Origin: Astragalus membranaceus
Taxonomy: Eukaryota > Streptophyta > Magnoliopsida > Fabales > Fabaceae
DNA: 64,000 bases
Direction of reading: 5' to 3'
NCBI GenBank assembly: GCA_039519185.1
Contig: CM076850.1
Coordinates: forward strand, 160,624,462-160,688,461
The notes beneath the pieces are model-generated. The model was not told the DNA's origin, searched no databases, and saw only the letters and a list, made by a program, of their open reading frames with translations. Shown in pieces: positions 41,860 to 53,000 of this stretch. Positions within the stretch are counted from its first letter, which is position 1. The number at the start of each line of letters is the position of its first letter. A program made the translations under genes and the position numbers.

Positions 41860-43186
41860 GGGAAGAGGTCGTGGTCCAGGTGGCCGTGGCAGAGGAAGGA
41901 GTAGCAATATGCTACCCTACCAACAAGAACCAAGTGTCCCTCTTCTAGGAGATTGGACAACAGTATACCCTAATAGGGGAAAAACTATGCAGCAATTGCC
42001 TGCTCCTCCGAAGAAAGAAGATATTCCTTCTTCTTCTGGAACAAAACAAAGCTCTTATGCAGAAGCTATTGTTAATGACTCTCCTCAAGAGCAAACTCAA
42101 GAATATTTTGAGAATCCAATAACTGAGGACATCATGTATATTGATGATGAAGACCTCAGTATTTCAAAAGATCCTTGGTCAATAAAGACCAGGTACCTCG
42201 AATCCAGAGGATACCCAGGATTATATGGTAAATCAAGACCACACTTAGAAATTTTATTATTAGTTACTGAATCAGTAACCATTACTCATCACCATCAAAA
42301 TAACAATCCTCAAAGTTTTATAAACTTTAGCAAATGTCACATTAACAAAATCCTTCTTCCAAGAGAATGGGGATTAAACCCAAATGGGGAAAAAGCAATA
42401 AAAATTGCTGAAAATTCTTATGCATATTTTAATTATTGGGATTATATCCAGGCTTTTTCTAAAGCTTTTTACTACCAGAACCCAAAAAATAAACATTCAT
42501 GGTTCTTTAGTATTAACCCAGAAGTGGTTAATAAACCGATACCAAATTGGTTTTACAATTGGTGGCAAAAATTTGGGCCATCTTTGGAAATTCTTCCAAA
42601 AGAATTATTGGAATTATACAACTCATGGTGTGATAATAGTCCTCTTATAACAAAAATAGCTTCAAATAAGCTTATTATAGGACAATGTCCATGCCTTTTC
42701 TTTATCAAATTTCAAATCCCATGGATATGGAGGTGGTCTATGACCATCGGAAAAGACCAAAATAATATTCCTGTACTTAGAAGAAATTTCTTCTATAAAT
42801 GGTGGATTAGAATGGATCCTGAAGACCTCAAAAAATTAATATCTCAGGTCTTGTCTAAGATCAATGAAGATAAAGAAAATGGTTTAAATGATGTTAATCT
42901 CCAAAATTTGTCTATGACAAATTTAAAACATTACTTCCAGAAAAAGTACCCTCAAGAATCTGAGGAAGAAATTATGGTTAGAACTCTTGATCACATGAAG
43001 ACACAATTCTTCAGCACGTTTCAAGTCAAAGAAATGTTAACATCCTCACAGGGATCTATTGAACAAAGCGAAATGGATTGCTTAGCTGGGGAATCTCAGC
43101 AAGAAGACGAACCCTATCCAGAAGATTTCTGGGATGCCATGATCCAATCCATGACTAAGCATGTGAAAGGAAAAGGACAAGAATAA
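41843..43186 (+). CDS. Pararetrovirus unit A ORF3 (RGRG-rich N-terminus, unknown function)
   Basis: The likely start is ATG 41843, overlapping the polyprotein stop by 17 bases. The open frame extends six codons upstream of it. About 447 residues. The N-terminus is Arg/Gly-rich (RGRGRGPGGRGRGRSS), suggesting nucleic-acid binding. The middle contains YLESRGYPGLYGKSRPHLEI, aromatic-rich NWFYNWWQKFGPS and FFIKFQIPWIWRW; the C-terminus is acidic. Florendoviruses have a second large ORF of unknown function downstream of RT, and this may be its equivalent. Its function cannot be stated from sequence. Confidence 0.75.
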   Translation: MTTPYRGRGRGPGGRGRGRSSNMLPYQQEPSVPLLGDWTTVYPNRGKTMQQLPAPPKKEDIPSSSGTKQSSYAEAIVNDSPQEQTQEYFENPITEDIMYIDDEDLSISKDPWSIKTRYLESRGYPGLYGKSRPHLEILLLVTESVTITHHHQNNNPQSFINFSKCHINKILLPREWGLNPNGEKAIKIAENSYAYFNYWDYIQAFSKAFYYQNPKNKHSWFFSINPEVVNKPIPNWFYNWWQKFGPSLEILPKELLELYNSWCDNSPLITKIASNKLIIGQCPCLFFIKFQIPWIWRWSMTIGKDQNNIPVLRRNFFYKWWIRMDPEDLKKLISQVLSKINEDKENGLNDVNLQNLSMTNLKHYFQKKYPQESEEEIMVRTLDHMKTQFFSTFQVKEMLTSSQGSIEQSEMDCLAGESQQEDEPYPEDFWDAMIQSMTKHVKGKGQE

Positions 43187-43427
43187 GTGCCATAATTAAA
43201 AATAATCGTGCCAAGATTTGGTGGAAGACACGCAATTATGCTGTCGTTTTTACCTTTTTAATTTTTGTATTTTTATCTTTTGATTTTTGTCTTTTTTCAT
43301 TCAATTATGTGTCGATGGGGCCCAAAGCGTACCCGGCATAATTAATGATTTTTTGTCGCCTTTTGTAACCGGCTACCGGATCCTACAGTAGCCCTTTTAC
43401 CGGCTTAAATAGTAAGCCTTAGTTTGC

Positions 43428-43437
43428 CTATATAAGG
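43428..43437 (+). promoter_or_regulatory. Pararetrovirus promoter TATA box, unit A
   Basis: CTATATAAGG, about 240 bp after ORF3, followed by a (TC)n tract (43472-43502) and the leader repeated at the unit's left end. It probably drives the terminally redundant pregenomic RNA. The unit C equivalent is 55763-55772. Confidence 0.75.
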
Positions 43438-43471
43438 CATTTTATTTTCATTTCTTAGGCAGAGCTTCGGC

Positions 43472-43505
<34 letters not shown>

Positions 43506-43674
43506 AACATACTTCTCTCTTCCGTTGTAAACACTTTTCTTAATATAATCCCTGAAGTTTGAAGATAGGAGTTCTCCTCTTGTTCCTTATTCTGAAGTAA
43601 GGTAATTTTTTACATGTTCTTTCATAGCTAAGCTTGTGTTGTGGTAAGCTGGTTCTCATGAACTGGCCTAGTTA

Positions 43675-43951
43675 TTGGATTCTCAAAATATTCTTGAGTT
43701 TGCTCTTGAGGAGAGTCATTAACAATAGCTTCTGCATAAGAGCTTTGTTTTGTTCCAGAAGAAGAAGGAATATCTTCTTTCTTCGGAGGAGCAGGCAATT
43801 GCTGCATAGTTCTTCCCCTATTAGGGTATACTGTTGTCCAATCTCCTAGAGGAGGGACACTTGGTTCTTGTTGGTAGGGTAGCATATTGCTACTCCTTCC
43901 TCTGCCACGGCCACCTGGACCACGGCCTCTTCCCCTATGTGGGGTCGTCAT
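43675..43951 (-). pseudogene. Pararetrovirus unit B ORF3, truncated
   Basis: Begins with the same RGRG-rich sequence as units A and C and follows it to EYFENPIT. At about 43674 it runs into the inverted leader of unit A; the remaining frame is chimeric and ends at 43628. Confidence 0.85.
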
Positions 43952-46900
43952 TTCCCTGCAGAAATTCCCGTGTTAAGAAATCAGCTAGTGAATTATTTTC
44001 ACCTTTAATGTACTCAATATCAAAATCAAAAACTGATAATTGAGCTTGCCAATTTGCAAAAATTTGTTTAGAAACCAGATTTTTCACATCTTTTTCAATG
44101 ATTTGTTTAGCAGAACTGCAATCAATTCTTAACAAGAATTTTTGGTTTAATAAGTCATCTTGAAATTTAGAAATACATTTAATAATAGAAAGCATTTCTT
44201 TTTTGACTGTAGAATATTTTAATTGGGTCGGATTCCATTTACCCGAAGTAAACCTGACTAATACTTCTTTAGAAGTACTTGGGTCAATTTGTTTGAGAAT
44301 ACCTCCATAACCTATATTAGAGGCGTCTGTTTCAATAATTTTAAAAAACTTTTGGTTTGCCAAATTTAGACAAGGAAGGGTTTTGACTCTGTTTTTAATA
44401 TATTGGACTGCCTTGGTATGGGCCTCAGTCCATGGGCCAGCATTTTTTCTAAGCCTATTATATAATAAGGCTGTATCTTGGGTTAGATTTTTATAATAGT
44501 CTGAAATATAATTCAGGCTTCCTAAAAATCTTTGCAATTGCTTCTTTTCCAGAATTTCATCAGGAAATTTAGAAGCGAATTCTATACTTCTACTTATAGG
44601 GATAATTTTCCCTTGGTCAATTTCATGACCTAAGAATCTCACCTTAGTTTGAAAAAGCTTCATCTTTGAAGCAGATAAAACTAAACCATTATTTTTCACA
44701 ATATTCTTAAAATTTTTAAGATGTTTAAAATGTTGACTAATAGTCTTAGAAAATACTAAGACATCATCTATATAAACTATCATATAATCCGTATAAGGAT
44801 TAAATATGTTATTCATAATATTCTGGAATTCAGAGGGGGCATTTTTAAGCCCAAAAGGCATTACATTCCATTCGTAGTGGCCAAACGGAACTGTAAATGC
44901 TGTTTTATACTTATCAGATTCATTAATCTGAATTTGCCAGTAACCTGACTTCATATCAAATTTCGAAAAAACTAAGGCTTCATTAAGCCTATCTAATAAA
45001 TCTTTTTTATTAGGTATTGGATACCTAATCCATTTTAAAACTTTATTTAAAGGTTTATAGTTAATAACCAACCTGGGAACTCCACGTTCCTGTTCTGCAT
45101 GTTTATTCACATAGAAAGCTGTACAGCTCCAAGAAGATTTGGAGGGTCTAATTAATTTTTTATCTAAAAGAGAATCTATCTCCTTCTTACATAAACCAAG
45201 ATATTCTTGATTCATTTGTGCAGGTCTTGCTTTTGTAGGGATTTGACTTTCATTAAAGTCGTCTAAGTATGGTAGAGATATCATATGTTTTTTTCTATTC
45301 CAGAAAGCATTTGGTATCTCACTACATACTTCATTTATGAACTGTTGTTCTAGACTCTTTATTTGAGTTTCTATGTCAGCTTTATTAAGCTGTTCATTTG
45401 TATTAGCTAAATTAATTTCTTCTTTTAAGAAACATATTTGTTTCTCTTTGCTTAAAAGAAGTTCTTTTATTTCATTTATCATCCTAGTATGAGGATCAGA
45501 AATAAACTCAAAAATAATTTTTCTATCCTCCAACATAGTCGTAATACCTTTTTGGTCAATATTAATAATAGGCATAATGTTATGCAAAAAAGGTGTACCT
45601 AATATGATACGATGGGTTAAATTTTTAACTAAAATAAATGAAGTGGGTATACAAATACCTTGTTTGCAAATGTGTGCATTCGGTAATTTAAAATTGATCT
45701 TCAGCCTATCACCTCCTGCTTGGGTAAGTGATTGCGTAGTTTTTGAAAAATACTTTGTAGGGATAATTCCCTCTTGAATGCAATTTAAATCTGCTCCACT
45801 ATCAACTAGAGCAACTTCATTTTTCAAAATAAAATTTCTATTGATAATAATATCAATCTTCACAAACCATTTTTGAGAAGTTATTCTATTCAAAATAGAA
45901 AGATAATTACTTGAAGAAGATTCTGTTTTACTAGGGTTTTCTAAAACAGAAATTCTTTGAGACAAATTAGTATTGTCTTTTTTTATTTGAGAAATTTCAT
46001 TTTTTAAAATATTGATTTCTCCTTTTAAATCATTCATAGAAATTGGTCTTTCTTTGCTACTGGATTCTTTGAATCTAGATAAGACCTCACTTATTTGATA
46101 GGGTGCCTCTATGATTAGAGGAGTTTCCTTTTTAGAATATTCTTTCATAAGAATTTCTATCATTTTTCTTCTCATCGTTCCATCTTTTATGGAATCTAAA
46201 GCCTTTAAGGCTTCATCTTGTTCTTCAGTGAGAACATTTAGACCATTCATATCTACGATAGATTTCCAGTAATTTACTTCATTACATTGGCAATCATTGT
46301 TGCCTGAAGATGATGAATCAGAAGAATCTTGGATGATATTTATATCTTCATTTGAAGATTCTTTATCTGAACTAGACTCATAATCAGAGTTAATTAATAA
46401 GACTCTTTCTAATTGTGATCTTAATTGATCATCCTGAATATTATTGAGGGCTTTTTTAGTCCAACACTGGTTGGCATAATGACCTACCTTGCCACACTTA
46501 TGACACGTAATATCAAAATTTTTTGCTTTTCTTTTTCCCTTCTTTTGGAAGGTGGGTCTACTTTGACCAGTCCTATTCTTTTCATCAAAAGCTTTTCTTT
46601 TACTATTCTTTTTCCTAGGACTTTTGTAAAAGCTATTTGTTTTTATATCAGAGAATTTTCTTCCTTGTATTCTCTTTCCCTTTTTCCTATCCTTAGGTTC
46701 TTTGCCTAAGTCAAAAGCGAATTGCTCACAGAATTCACCTATTTGGTGTTTTTCTGTTAGCTTTTGCTTTTTCAATTGATTTTTTAGCTTTATATCATTG
46801 CATAAAGCCAAACCTTCTTTAATACAGCAACTAATTATCTGTCCATAGGTCAAGTCGTCATAATTGACATTTATACCATCATTTTGGTCTCTTAAAGCTT

Positions 46901-48278
46901 GTCTTATTCTTTCTGCAAAAAGATAAGGAAGACCATCAATAAATTTTGCCTTCCAGTGGATAGAATTAGGGTCTTTTAATTGGAAAACCCTGGATAGAAA
47001 AGTATCCTTATACCACCTAAAATGAGTTAAAGATGGACATCTTAAATTCTGTAAAAGAGAAGATAATTTTTCTCCTATAGAAACATTGGTTCCTATGAAA
47101 TGCTTAAGAATGGTAAGACACAGTGTATAAACTGCATCCTCCTCAGCTGTACTTGTAGTACCATTCTCTAATTTAATTTCTTTTTTATGGGATAATATAT
47201 CCTTTTTCTGGGCATCAGTGAGATAATGATCCCACCAACCTCTTAACTGTCCAATAAAGCCAGTGGCTATGAACGTAGCAATGGAACTATCATTATTTCC
47301 ATGTTGTTTACAAACAGTGGAGTACATAATCATTTTATGTACCGTATCAATAATTTGCTTATCATTTAAGCCATCTATGTTCCATTCATAGATTTGTTTA
47401 CCAGAATATGAATTCTGATAAGACTCATTTTCCTCAAATAATAAATCCTGAGGAGAAGGTCTTTTATAATAATACTTTTCTATTTGTTTTGAAGCATATA
47501 TGGGATTTATTTCCTCATAATTATTGGTATTATTAATATCTTGATTAGCAAACATTGTTGCTAATTTGTCTATATCCTCATCAGAATTTTCTGATGATTC
47601 TTTACCAGATAAAACATTTATTTTTAAATTTTTTAGTTTTTCTTCTAGAATATCTAAAAACTCGTTTTTACTATTGTTCATTTTAAAACCTTCAATTTTT
47701 ATTGGAGGTTGAACTATAGGTTCTTCTTTGATAACCGGAGCATAATTCTTTTGAGAATTTTTTAAAATAAGCTCTTGTTGAGAGATATGTTGCTCAAACA
47801 AGGTTTTTAATGAAGACAAATTTTCTTCTAAGGCTTTAAATTCATCCCCCAAAATTACTAAAAATAAATTAGTATAATTTTGGGCGCTCATAATTGTATT
47901 TAAATCTTTTAAAGCAATTTGAGATCTTTCAATAAAATAGGTGAAAGCATTTGCTTCTACGTTTTTTCCTAAAACAATATCAAAATTTTTTGGAGGAAAG
48001 CTTGAATGAATTTTTTCTCCTTTTGAGTTTTCAAAAACTCTTTCTTTCAAGACATTTATCTCATAGTCTAAACGTTCATGAAAATATTTTAAAAACCATT
48101 TAGCAAAAGGCATATAAGTCTGATGGTAGGTTAAATGTTCATAAAATTTTTCTTTTATAGCCTGAAGTTCAGGAGAAGAATAATATGAAAAATACCATTT
48201 TCTAAATTCGGAATATCTTTCCTGCATAAACTCATCATTGATGAGTCTTCTCAGATCGCTTCCTGGACTAAAATCCAT
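43935..48278 (-). CDS. Pararetrovirus unit B polyprotein (coat, protease, RT, RNase H), intact ORF
   Basis: A 1447-codon ORF on the minus strand. The start MDFSPGSDLRRLINDEF overlaps the movement-protein stop (TAATG). The coat-protein region includes FIGQLRGWWDHYLTDAQ, FIDGLPYLFAERIRQAL and YGQIISCCIKEGLALCN, then a basic stretch and the complete CCHC knuckle CHKCGKVGHYANQC (~600). The retropepsin has DSGADLNC; RT has KFDMKSGYWQIQI, MPFGLKNAPSEFQ and YIDDVLVFS (~1168); RNase H has ETDASNIGYGG and the ENNSLADFLTRE end. Domain order and motifs match Caulimoviridae. The stop overlaps the ORF3 start by a few codons. Confidence 0.92.
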   Translation of the reverse strand: MDFSPGSDLRRLINDEFMQERYSEFRKWYFSYYSSPELQAIKEKFYEHLTYHQTYMPFAKWFLKYFHERLDYEINVLKERVFENSKGEKIHSSFPPKNFDIVLGKNVEANAFTYFIERSQIALKDLNTIMSAQNYTNLFLVILGDEFKALEENLSSLKTLFEQHISQQELILKNSQKNYAPVIKEEPIVQPPIKIEGFKMNNSKNEFLDILEEKLKNLKINVLSGKESSENSDEDIDKLATMFANQDINNTNNYEEINPIYASKQIEKYYYKRPSPQDLLFEENESYQNSYSGKQIYEWNIDGLNDKQIIDTVHKMIMYSTVCKQHGNNDSSIATFIATGFIGQLRGWWDHYLTDAQKKDILSHKKEIKLENGTTSTAEEDAVYTLCLTILKHFIGTNVSIGEKLSSLLQNLRCPSLTHFRWYKDTFLSRVFQLKDPNSIHWKAKFIDGLPYLFAERIRQALRDQNDGINVNYDDLTYGQIISCCIKEGLALCNDIKLKNQLKKQKLTEKHQIGEFCEQFAFDLGKEPKDRKKGKRIQGRKFSDIKTNSFYKSPRKKNSKRKAFDEKNRTGQSRPTFQKKGKRKAKNFDITCHKCGKVGHYANQCWTKKALNNIQDDQLRSQLERVLLINSDYESSSDKESSNEDINIIQDSSDSSSSGNNDCQCNEVNYWKSIVDMNGLNVLTEEQDEALKALDSIKDGTMRRKMIEILMKEYSKKETPLIIEAPYQISEVLSRFKESSSKERPISMNDLKGEINILKNEISQIKKDNTNLSQRISVLENPSKTESSSSNYLSILNRITSQKWFVKIDIIINRNFILKNEVALVDSGADLNCIQEGIIPTKYFSKTTQSLTQAGGDRLKINFKLPNAHICKQGICIPTSFILVKNLTHRIILGTPFLHNIMPIINIDQKGITTMLEDRKIIFEFISDPHTRMINEIKELLLSKEKQICFLKEEINLANTNEQLNKADIETQIKSLEQQFINEVCSEIPNAFWNRKKHMISLPYLDDFNESQIPTKARPAQMNQEYLGLCKKEIDSLLDKKLIRPSKSSWSCTAFYVNKHAEQERGVPRLVINYKPLNKVLKWIRYPIPNKKDLLDRLNEALVFSKFDMKSGYWQIQINESDKYKTAFTVPFGHYEWNVMPFGLKNAPSEFQNIMNNIFNPYTDYMIVYIDDVLVFSKTISQHFKHLKNFKNIVKNNGLVLSASKMKLFQTKVRFLGHEIDQGKIIPISRSIEFASKFPDEILEKKQLQRFLGSLNYISDYYKNLTQDTALLYNRLRKNAGPWTEAHTKAVQYIKNRVKTLPCLNLANQKFFKIIETDASNIGYGGILKQIDPSTSKEVLVRFTSGKWNPTQLKYSTVKKEMLSIIKCISKFQDDLLNQKFLLRIDCSSAKQIIEKDVKNLVSKQIFANWQAQLSVFDFDIEYIKGENNSLADFLTREFLQGNDDPT

Positions 48279-49231
48279 TAATTAATATGGAAGCTCATTT
48301 CTGAGGTAGTAGGAGATTTCCTACTCTGTGGTTCATAAACTCCATAAGGAATATTATTTTCATTAACCTTAACATCATCAACAACTTCAATAGAAGGTCT
48401 CGGTATATCACCTGGTGTAGTGTAATATTCACTAACTGAATGCCTAGAGGATAATGATCTAGGAATTCTGGTAATTCTATTAGAATTAAACCTGATTTCT
48501 ATATCACCCTCTGTATTTTGGATGATTTGATCTATATCCTTATTAAGGACAGGTTTGGGTTCTACTTCCTGCGGAAGAGCCCAAGTTTCTGGAAAGTTAA
48601 TTTCTTCCCATCTTATCAACCTATTAGTTGCAACATTTGATGTCAACAAATTTGTTTGCACCAAAGTTGTTGTACCAGGAAAAGTTATACGCTTAGCTTT
48701 AGGGTTAAGCGTGTTCAAAACTTTGTAGTAAATTCTATAGCATATTGCTATAACTTCACTACCTTGCTTATAGTCATACCCATTCGTATGAATACTAAGC
48801 TGGATTGCTTCTGATATATTCTTATCAGATAATGATAAGCTCAAATTTGGAGCAACATCAAAATATACAGGTCCATGACATAAACTTGTCTCAATTAGGG
48901 CAGCTAGGGATTGTTTAAAATTATTACATCTGCCATCTCGCACATAGGCCATAATACTTGAGTTTAGTCCCAGTAAAGTCAAGGGCTTAAGGGCTATCTG
49001 AATAAGTCCAATATGAATGAAATTATAGTCCTTGAAGGCATCTAAGTCCTTTTTATTTAAAAGTCTAATAATCTGATTGTTATTAGATATCTGAACAGTT
49101 TGTTCTATCTGTTTAACAGCAAATTTTGCCTTTAAGTCAAACATCCCAATTTTATATATTTCTTTGCTAAGCATACGATGCCTAGCTTCTAACCATTCTT
49201 CCCTAGATACGGGATGATCATTTTCTTCCAT
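48278..49231 (-). CDS. Pararetrovirus unit B movement protein (30K family)
   Basis: A 317-codon ORF. A caulimovirid 30K-type movement protein opens plasmodesmata for cell-to-cell spread. The central region YNFIHIGLIQIALKPLTLLG, VRDGRCNNFKQSLAALIETS, GPVYFDVAPNLSLSLSDKN and GSEVIAICYRIYYKVLNT is typical of the family. The N-terminal ~28 residues are shared with ORF1 of units A and C, after which the sequences are unrelated. Its stop and the polyprotein start overlap (TAATG), so translation would be coupled or reinitiated. No stops or frameshifts are seen. Confidence 0.88.
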   Translation of the reverse strand: MEENDHPVSREEWLEARHRMLSKEIYKIGMFDLKAKFAVKQIEQTVQISNNNQIIRLLNKKDLDAFKDYNFIHIGLIQIALKPLTLLGLNSSIMAYVRDGRCNNFKQSLAALIETSLCHGPVYFDVAPNLSLSLSDKNISEAIQLSIHTNGYDYKQGSEVIAICYRIYYKVLNTLNPKAKRITFPGTTTLVQTNLLTSNVATNRLIRWEEINFPETWALPQEVEPKPVLNKDIDQIIQNTEGDIEIRFNSNRITRIPRSLSSRHSVSEYYTTPGDIPRPSIEVVDDVKVNENNIPYGVYEPQSRKSPTTSEMSFHIN

Positions 49232-49633
49232 AGGAAAATGTATGAGCTAAAAGAGTGTTGTGGGAAGCTTATATTTACACTAAGAGTTTTAAATTGCTCA
49301 TACTTCTTTTGGGTCTTTTGCGTAAAGACTAACTATGTTTTCCAGTGCTTTCGTCTATGGTCCATTTTTCTCCAGAGAGGGAGAGTTTGAATTAGACCGT
49401 TTATTTAGACTTGAAAGTTTTTGTTGGAAAACAAAGTTATATCTTTGGTTTAGGGATTTTCCCTTCTATCCCTTCGGGTTGATATGTCAAATGGTTTTCC
49501 ATTTACAAAGATAACATAAAGAAGTATCAACAGATATCTATTTTATTTGATGTTAAGTTTATTATATTCATCTATTAGTTCAGTAATTTGAACTAGCTGA
49601 TCCACAACACTCTTTTAGCTCATACATTTTCCT

Positions 49634-50041
49634 ATGGAAGAAAATGATCATCCCGTATCTAGGGAAGAATGGTTAGAAGCTAGGCATCGTATGCTTAGCA
49701 AAGAAATATTTAAAATAGAATTGCGACTCTCTGAGTTCGCAGCCAAGCGAGACAATTGGCCTCGTGATTCTGAACGATATAATTACTATAACGGTGTTTG
49801 TAATGATTTAGCAAAATATTCTGCTATGCTGGGAACTAGAGTTTGTTCCCAACCTATTAATTCAGCCATTAGGAGGGAGTTAGATGAGCTTCGTAATAAT
49901 AACGAGACTCGTGTGTTTTTATCAGAAAACCATACTAGGGCCTCTACATCCCAACAAGTTGATGAGTCAGAAACTATAAAAAATATTACCACTAGTGAAA
50001 AAATGAAATTCATTAGAAAAGGTAGGGAATCGCCTACATAA
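49634..50041 (+). CDS. Pararetrovirus unit C ORF1 (135 codons)
   Basis: Identical in translation to unit A ORF1 (37299-37706), including the first ~28 residues shared with the unit B movement protein. No movement-protein motif; function unknown. Confidence 0.75.
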   Translation: MEENDHPVSREEWLEARHRMLSKEIFKIELRLSEFAAKRDNWPRDSERYNYYNGVCNDLAKYSAMLGTRVCSQPINSAIRRELDELRNNNETRVFLSENHTRASTSQQVDESETIKNITTSEKMKFIRKGRESPT

Positions 50042-50060
50042 CCAGAAATAAGTTTTCTTT

Positions 50061-53000
50061 ATGAACTTTAAAATAGATTACTCCCCTGGGAGTAACATGA
50101 GGGAACTCATTAATGGAGAATTCCAACTAGATAGATATGCCGAATTTAGGCAATGGTATTTCAAGAAATTCTCATCTTGGGAATTAAGTAAGTTCAAAGA
50201 TGACTTTTATGAAGAATTGACCATAACTCAGGATTATATTCCCTTTGTTAGATGGTTTGCTAATCATTTTATTAATAAAATTAAAAACGAAGTTCTAATC
50301 CTTCAGCCAAATAGTTGGGAAACTACCTTAGAACAAAAGGATACAGAAGCCAATTCTCTTATTTTCCTCAAAGGAATAGAAAGTAAAATTATTACTCTTA
50401 AAGAATTAAGTTCTTTAATGAAAACCCAGAATTACACCAAAGTATTTTTGGATAGTTTAGAAGAGCAAATAATCTCTCTTAAAGAGGACTTATTATCTTT
50501 AAAAGAAATGTTTGAAAGCCAAATTTTTCAACAAAAATTAATTCAGGATAATATGAACAAACCCAAAGTACCAATGGTTGCTGAAGTTCAACCTTCCTTA
50601 CCCGAAAAGGGTTTTAAGCTAAGGGAAGAAACAAATGATCTTTATAATCAATTTATTTATACAAATGATACAGATGATTTTTATAATCAATTTATTTCTA
50701 ATATGGATAGACCACCTGGATTAAAAAATAAAAAGCAAAAGAGCTTTAATAATAGAACTTATAAAAGGGTTAATAGAAACAAGGAGATTTATAAATATCC
50801 TTATAAGAAAAAATTTAAAACAAATTTTTATAAAAATAAGCCCAAGCAAGACACTTTCCAAAATAAAGGAAAGCGGAGAGCCCATAAGCTGGACATTACT
50901 TGCCACAATTATGACAAGACGGAACACTATGACAACCAATGCTGGACTAATATAGCCCTGAACGCCTTGAAGAATGGACAATCAAGGACTCAATTAAAAA
51001 AGGTTCTACCTATTGCTTCTAGATCAGAACAGGACTCTTCAAATAACATAGAATGTATCGATGGTGATACTTCTCCAAATTTTAATATTGACAACAATAG
51101 CTGTCAAAACAATAATCTAAATAGCTGCCAAGACAGTAATTGGAATCGTTGGAAATCCATTAATATAGATGGATTAAAAGCTCTTAATAAAAGAGAACCT
51201 CAAAAAATTTTTGAGTTAATAAATCTCTTAAAGTCTGAAATGGTTCAGACCAAGAAAAATAATATCAGTATGTCTTCCCTAGAGATTCCTGGTAATCGGG
51301 AAAAAACCCCTGTTATTTCTACTATTCCTTCTAGCAATAATATTACTAGTGAAAATTATTCGTTAACTTCACAAAAATGGTTTGTGAAAATAACTTTGGT
51401 TATTAATAAGAATTTTATTTTAGAAAATTCCGGTAAGAAAATAAATAAGTTAGCAACAATGTTTGCTAATCAGGGTATTAGTAATACCATAGATGGCTTA
51501 AATGATAAGCAATTTATTGATACGGTACATAAAATAATTATGTACTCCACTGTTTGTAAACAACATGGAAATAATAATAGTTCCATTGCAACGTTCATAG
51601 CCACTGGCTTTATTGGACAGTTAAGAGGTTGGTGGGATCATTATCTCACTGATGCCCAGAAAAAGGATATTTTATCCCATAAAAAAGCCCTCAAGGGAAT
51701 CCAGGATGATCAATTAAGATCACAATTAATCTTATTAATCAACTCTGACTATAATTATAGTTCAGATAAAGAATCTTCAAATGAAGATATAGATATTATC
51801 CAAGATTCTTCTGAATCATCATCTCCAGGCAACAATGATTGCCAATGCAATAAAGTAAATTACTGGAAATCCATCGTAGATATAAATAGTCTAAATGTTC
51901 TCACTGAAGAACAAGATGAAGCCTTAAAGGCTTTAGATTCCATAAAAGATGGAACGATGAGAAGAAAAATGATAGAAATTCTTGTGAAAGAATATTCAAA
52001 AAAGGAAACTCCTCTAATCATAGAGGCACCTTATCAAATAAGTGAGGTCTTATCTAGATTCAAAGAATCCAGTAGCAAAGAAAGACCAATTTCTATGAAT
52101 GATTTAAAAGGAGAAATCAATATTTTAAAAAATGAAATTTCTCAAATAAAAGGCAATACTAATTTGTCTCAAAGAATTTCTGTTTTAGAAAACCCTAGTA
52201 AAACAGAATCTTCTTCAAGTAATTATCTTTCTATTTTGAATAGAATAACTTCTCAAAAATGGTTTGTGAAGATTGATATTATTATCAATAGAAATTTTAT
52301 TTTGAAAAATGAAATTGCTCTAGTTGATAGTGGAGCAGATTTAAATTGCATTCAAGAGGGAATTATCCCTACAAAGTATTTTTCAAAAACTACGCAATCA
52401 CTTACCCAAGCAGGTGGTGATAGGCTAAAAGTTAATTTTAAATTACCAAATGCACATATTTGCAAACAAGGTATTTGTATACCTACTTCATTTCTTTTAG
52501 TTAAAAATTTAACCCATCGTATTATATTGGGTACACCTTTTTTGCATAACATTATGCCTATAATTAATATTGACCAAAAAGGAATTACAACTATGTTGGA
52601 AAATAAAAGAATTATTTTTGAATTTATTTCTGATCCTCATACTAGAATGATAAATGAGATAAAAGAACTTCTTTTAAGTAAAGAGAAACAAATATGTTTC
52701 TTAAAAGAAGAAATTAATTTAGCTAATATAAATGAACAGCTTAATAAAGCTGACATAAAGACTCAAATAAAGAGTCTAGAACAACAATTCATAAATGAAG
52801 TATGTAGTGAGATACCGAATGCTTTCTGGAATAGGAAAAAACATATGGTATCTCTACCATACATAGACGGCTTCAATGAAAGTCAAATTCCTACAAAAGC
52901 AAGACCCGCACAAATGAATCAAGAATATCTTGATTTATGTAAAAAAGAGATAAATTCTCTTTTAGATAAAAAATTAATTAGACCCTCCAAATCTTCTTGG

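Larger units (their letters stand above)
36623..43674 (+). mobile_element. Endogenous pararetrovirus unit A (Caulimoviridae, florendovirus-like)
   Basis: A ~7-kb unit with leader, tRNA primer site (36770-36782), three ORFs (37299-37706, 37726-41859, 41843-43186) and a promoter region (TATA at 43428). The leader segment GAAGATA…CCTAGTTA is present at both ends (36623-36738 and 43561-43674), as expected from a circular viral genome. Its left edge joins CACTA-1 3' sequence. Its right edge meets inverted unit B at about 43670-43675 with about 5 bp of microhomology (TAACT/AGTTA). No movement-protein domain was recognised. Genus assignment is from overall features only. Confidence 0.88.
43675..49260 (-). 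mobile_element. Endogenous pararetrovirus unit B, inverted (movement-protein-containing type)
   Basis: A minus-strand unit with intact movement-protein ORF (49231-48278), intact polyprotein ORF (48278-43935) and an ORF3 cut after ~90 codons at the junction with unit A. The RT half is nearly identical to A and C, but the upstream half is different. Its upstream end reaches only about 30 bp before the movement-protein ATG, where it meets unit C. It has no leader, primer site or promoter of its own, so it could not by itself give a pregenomic RNA. Confidence 0.88.
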
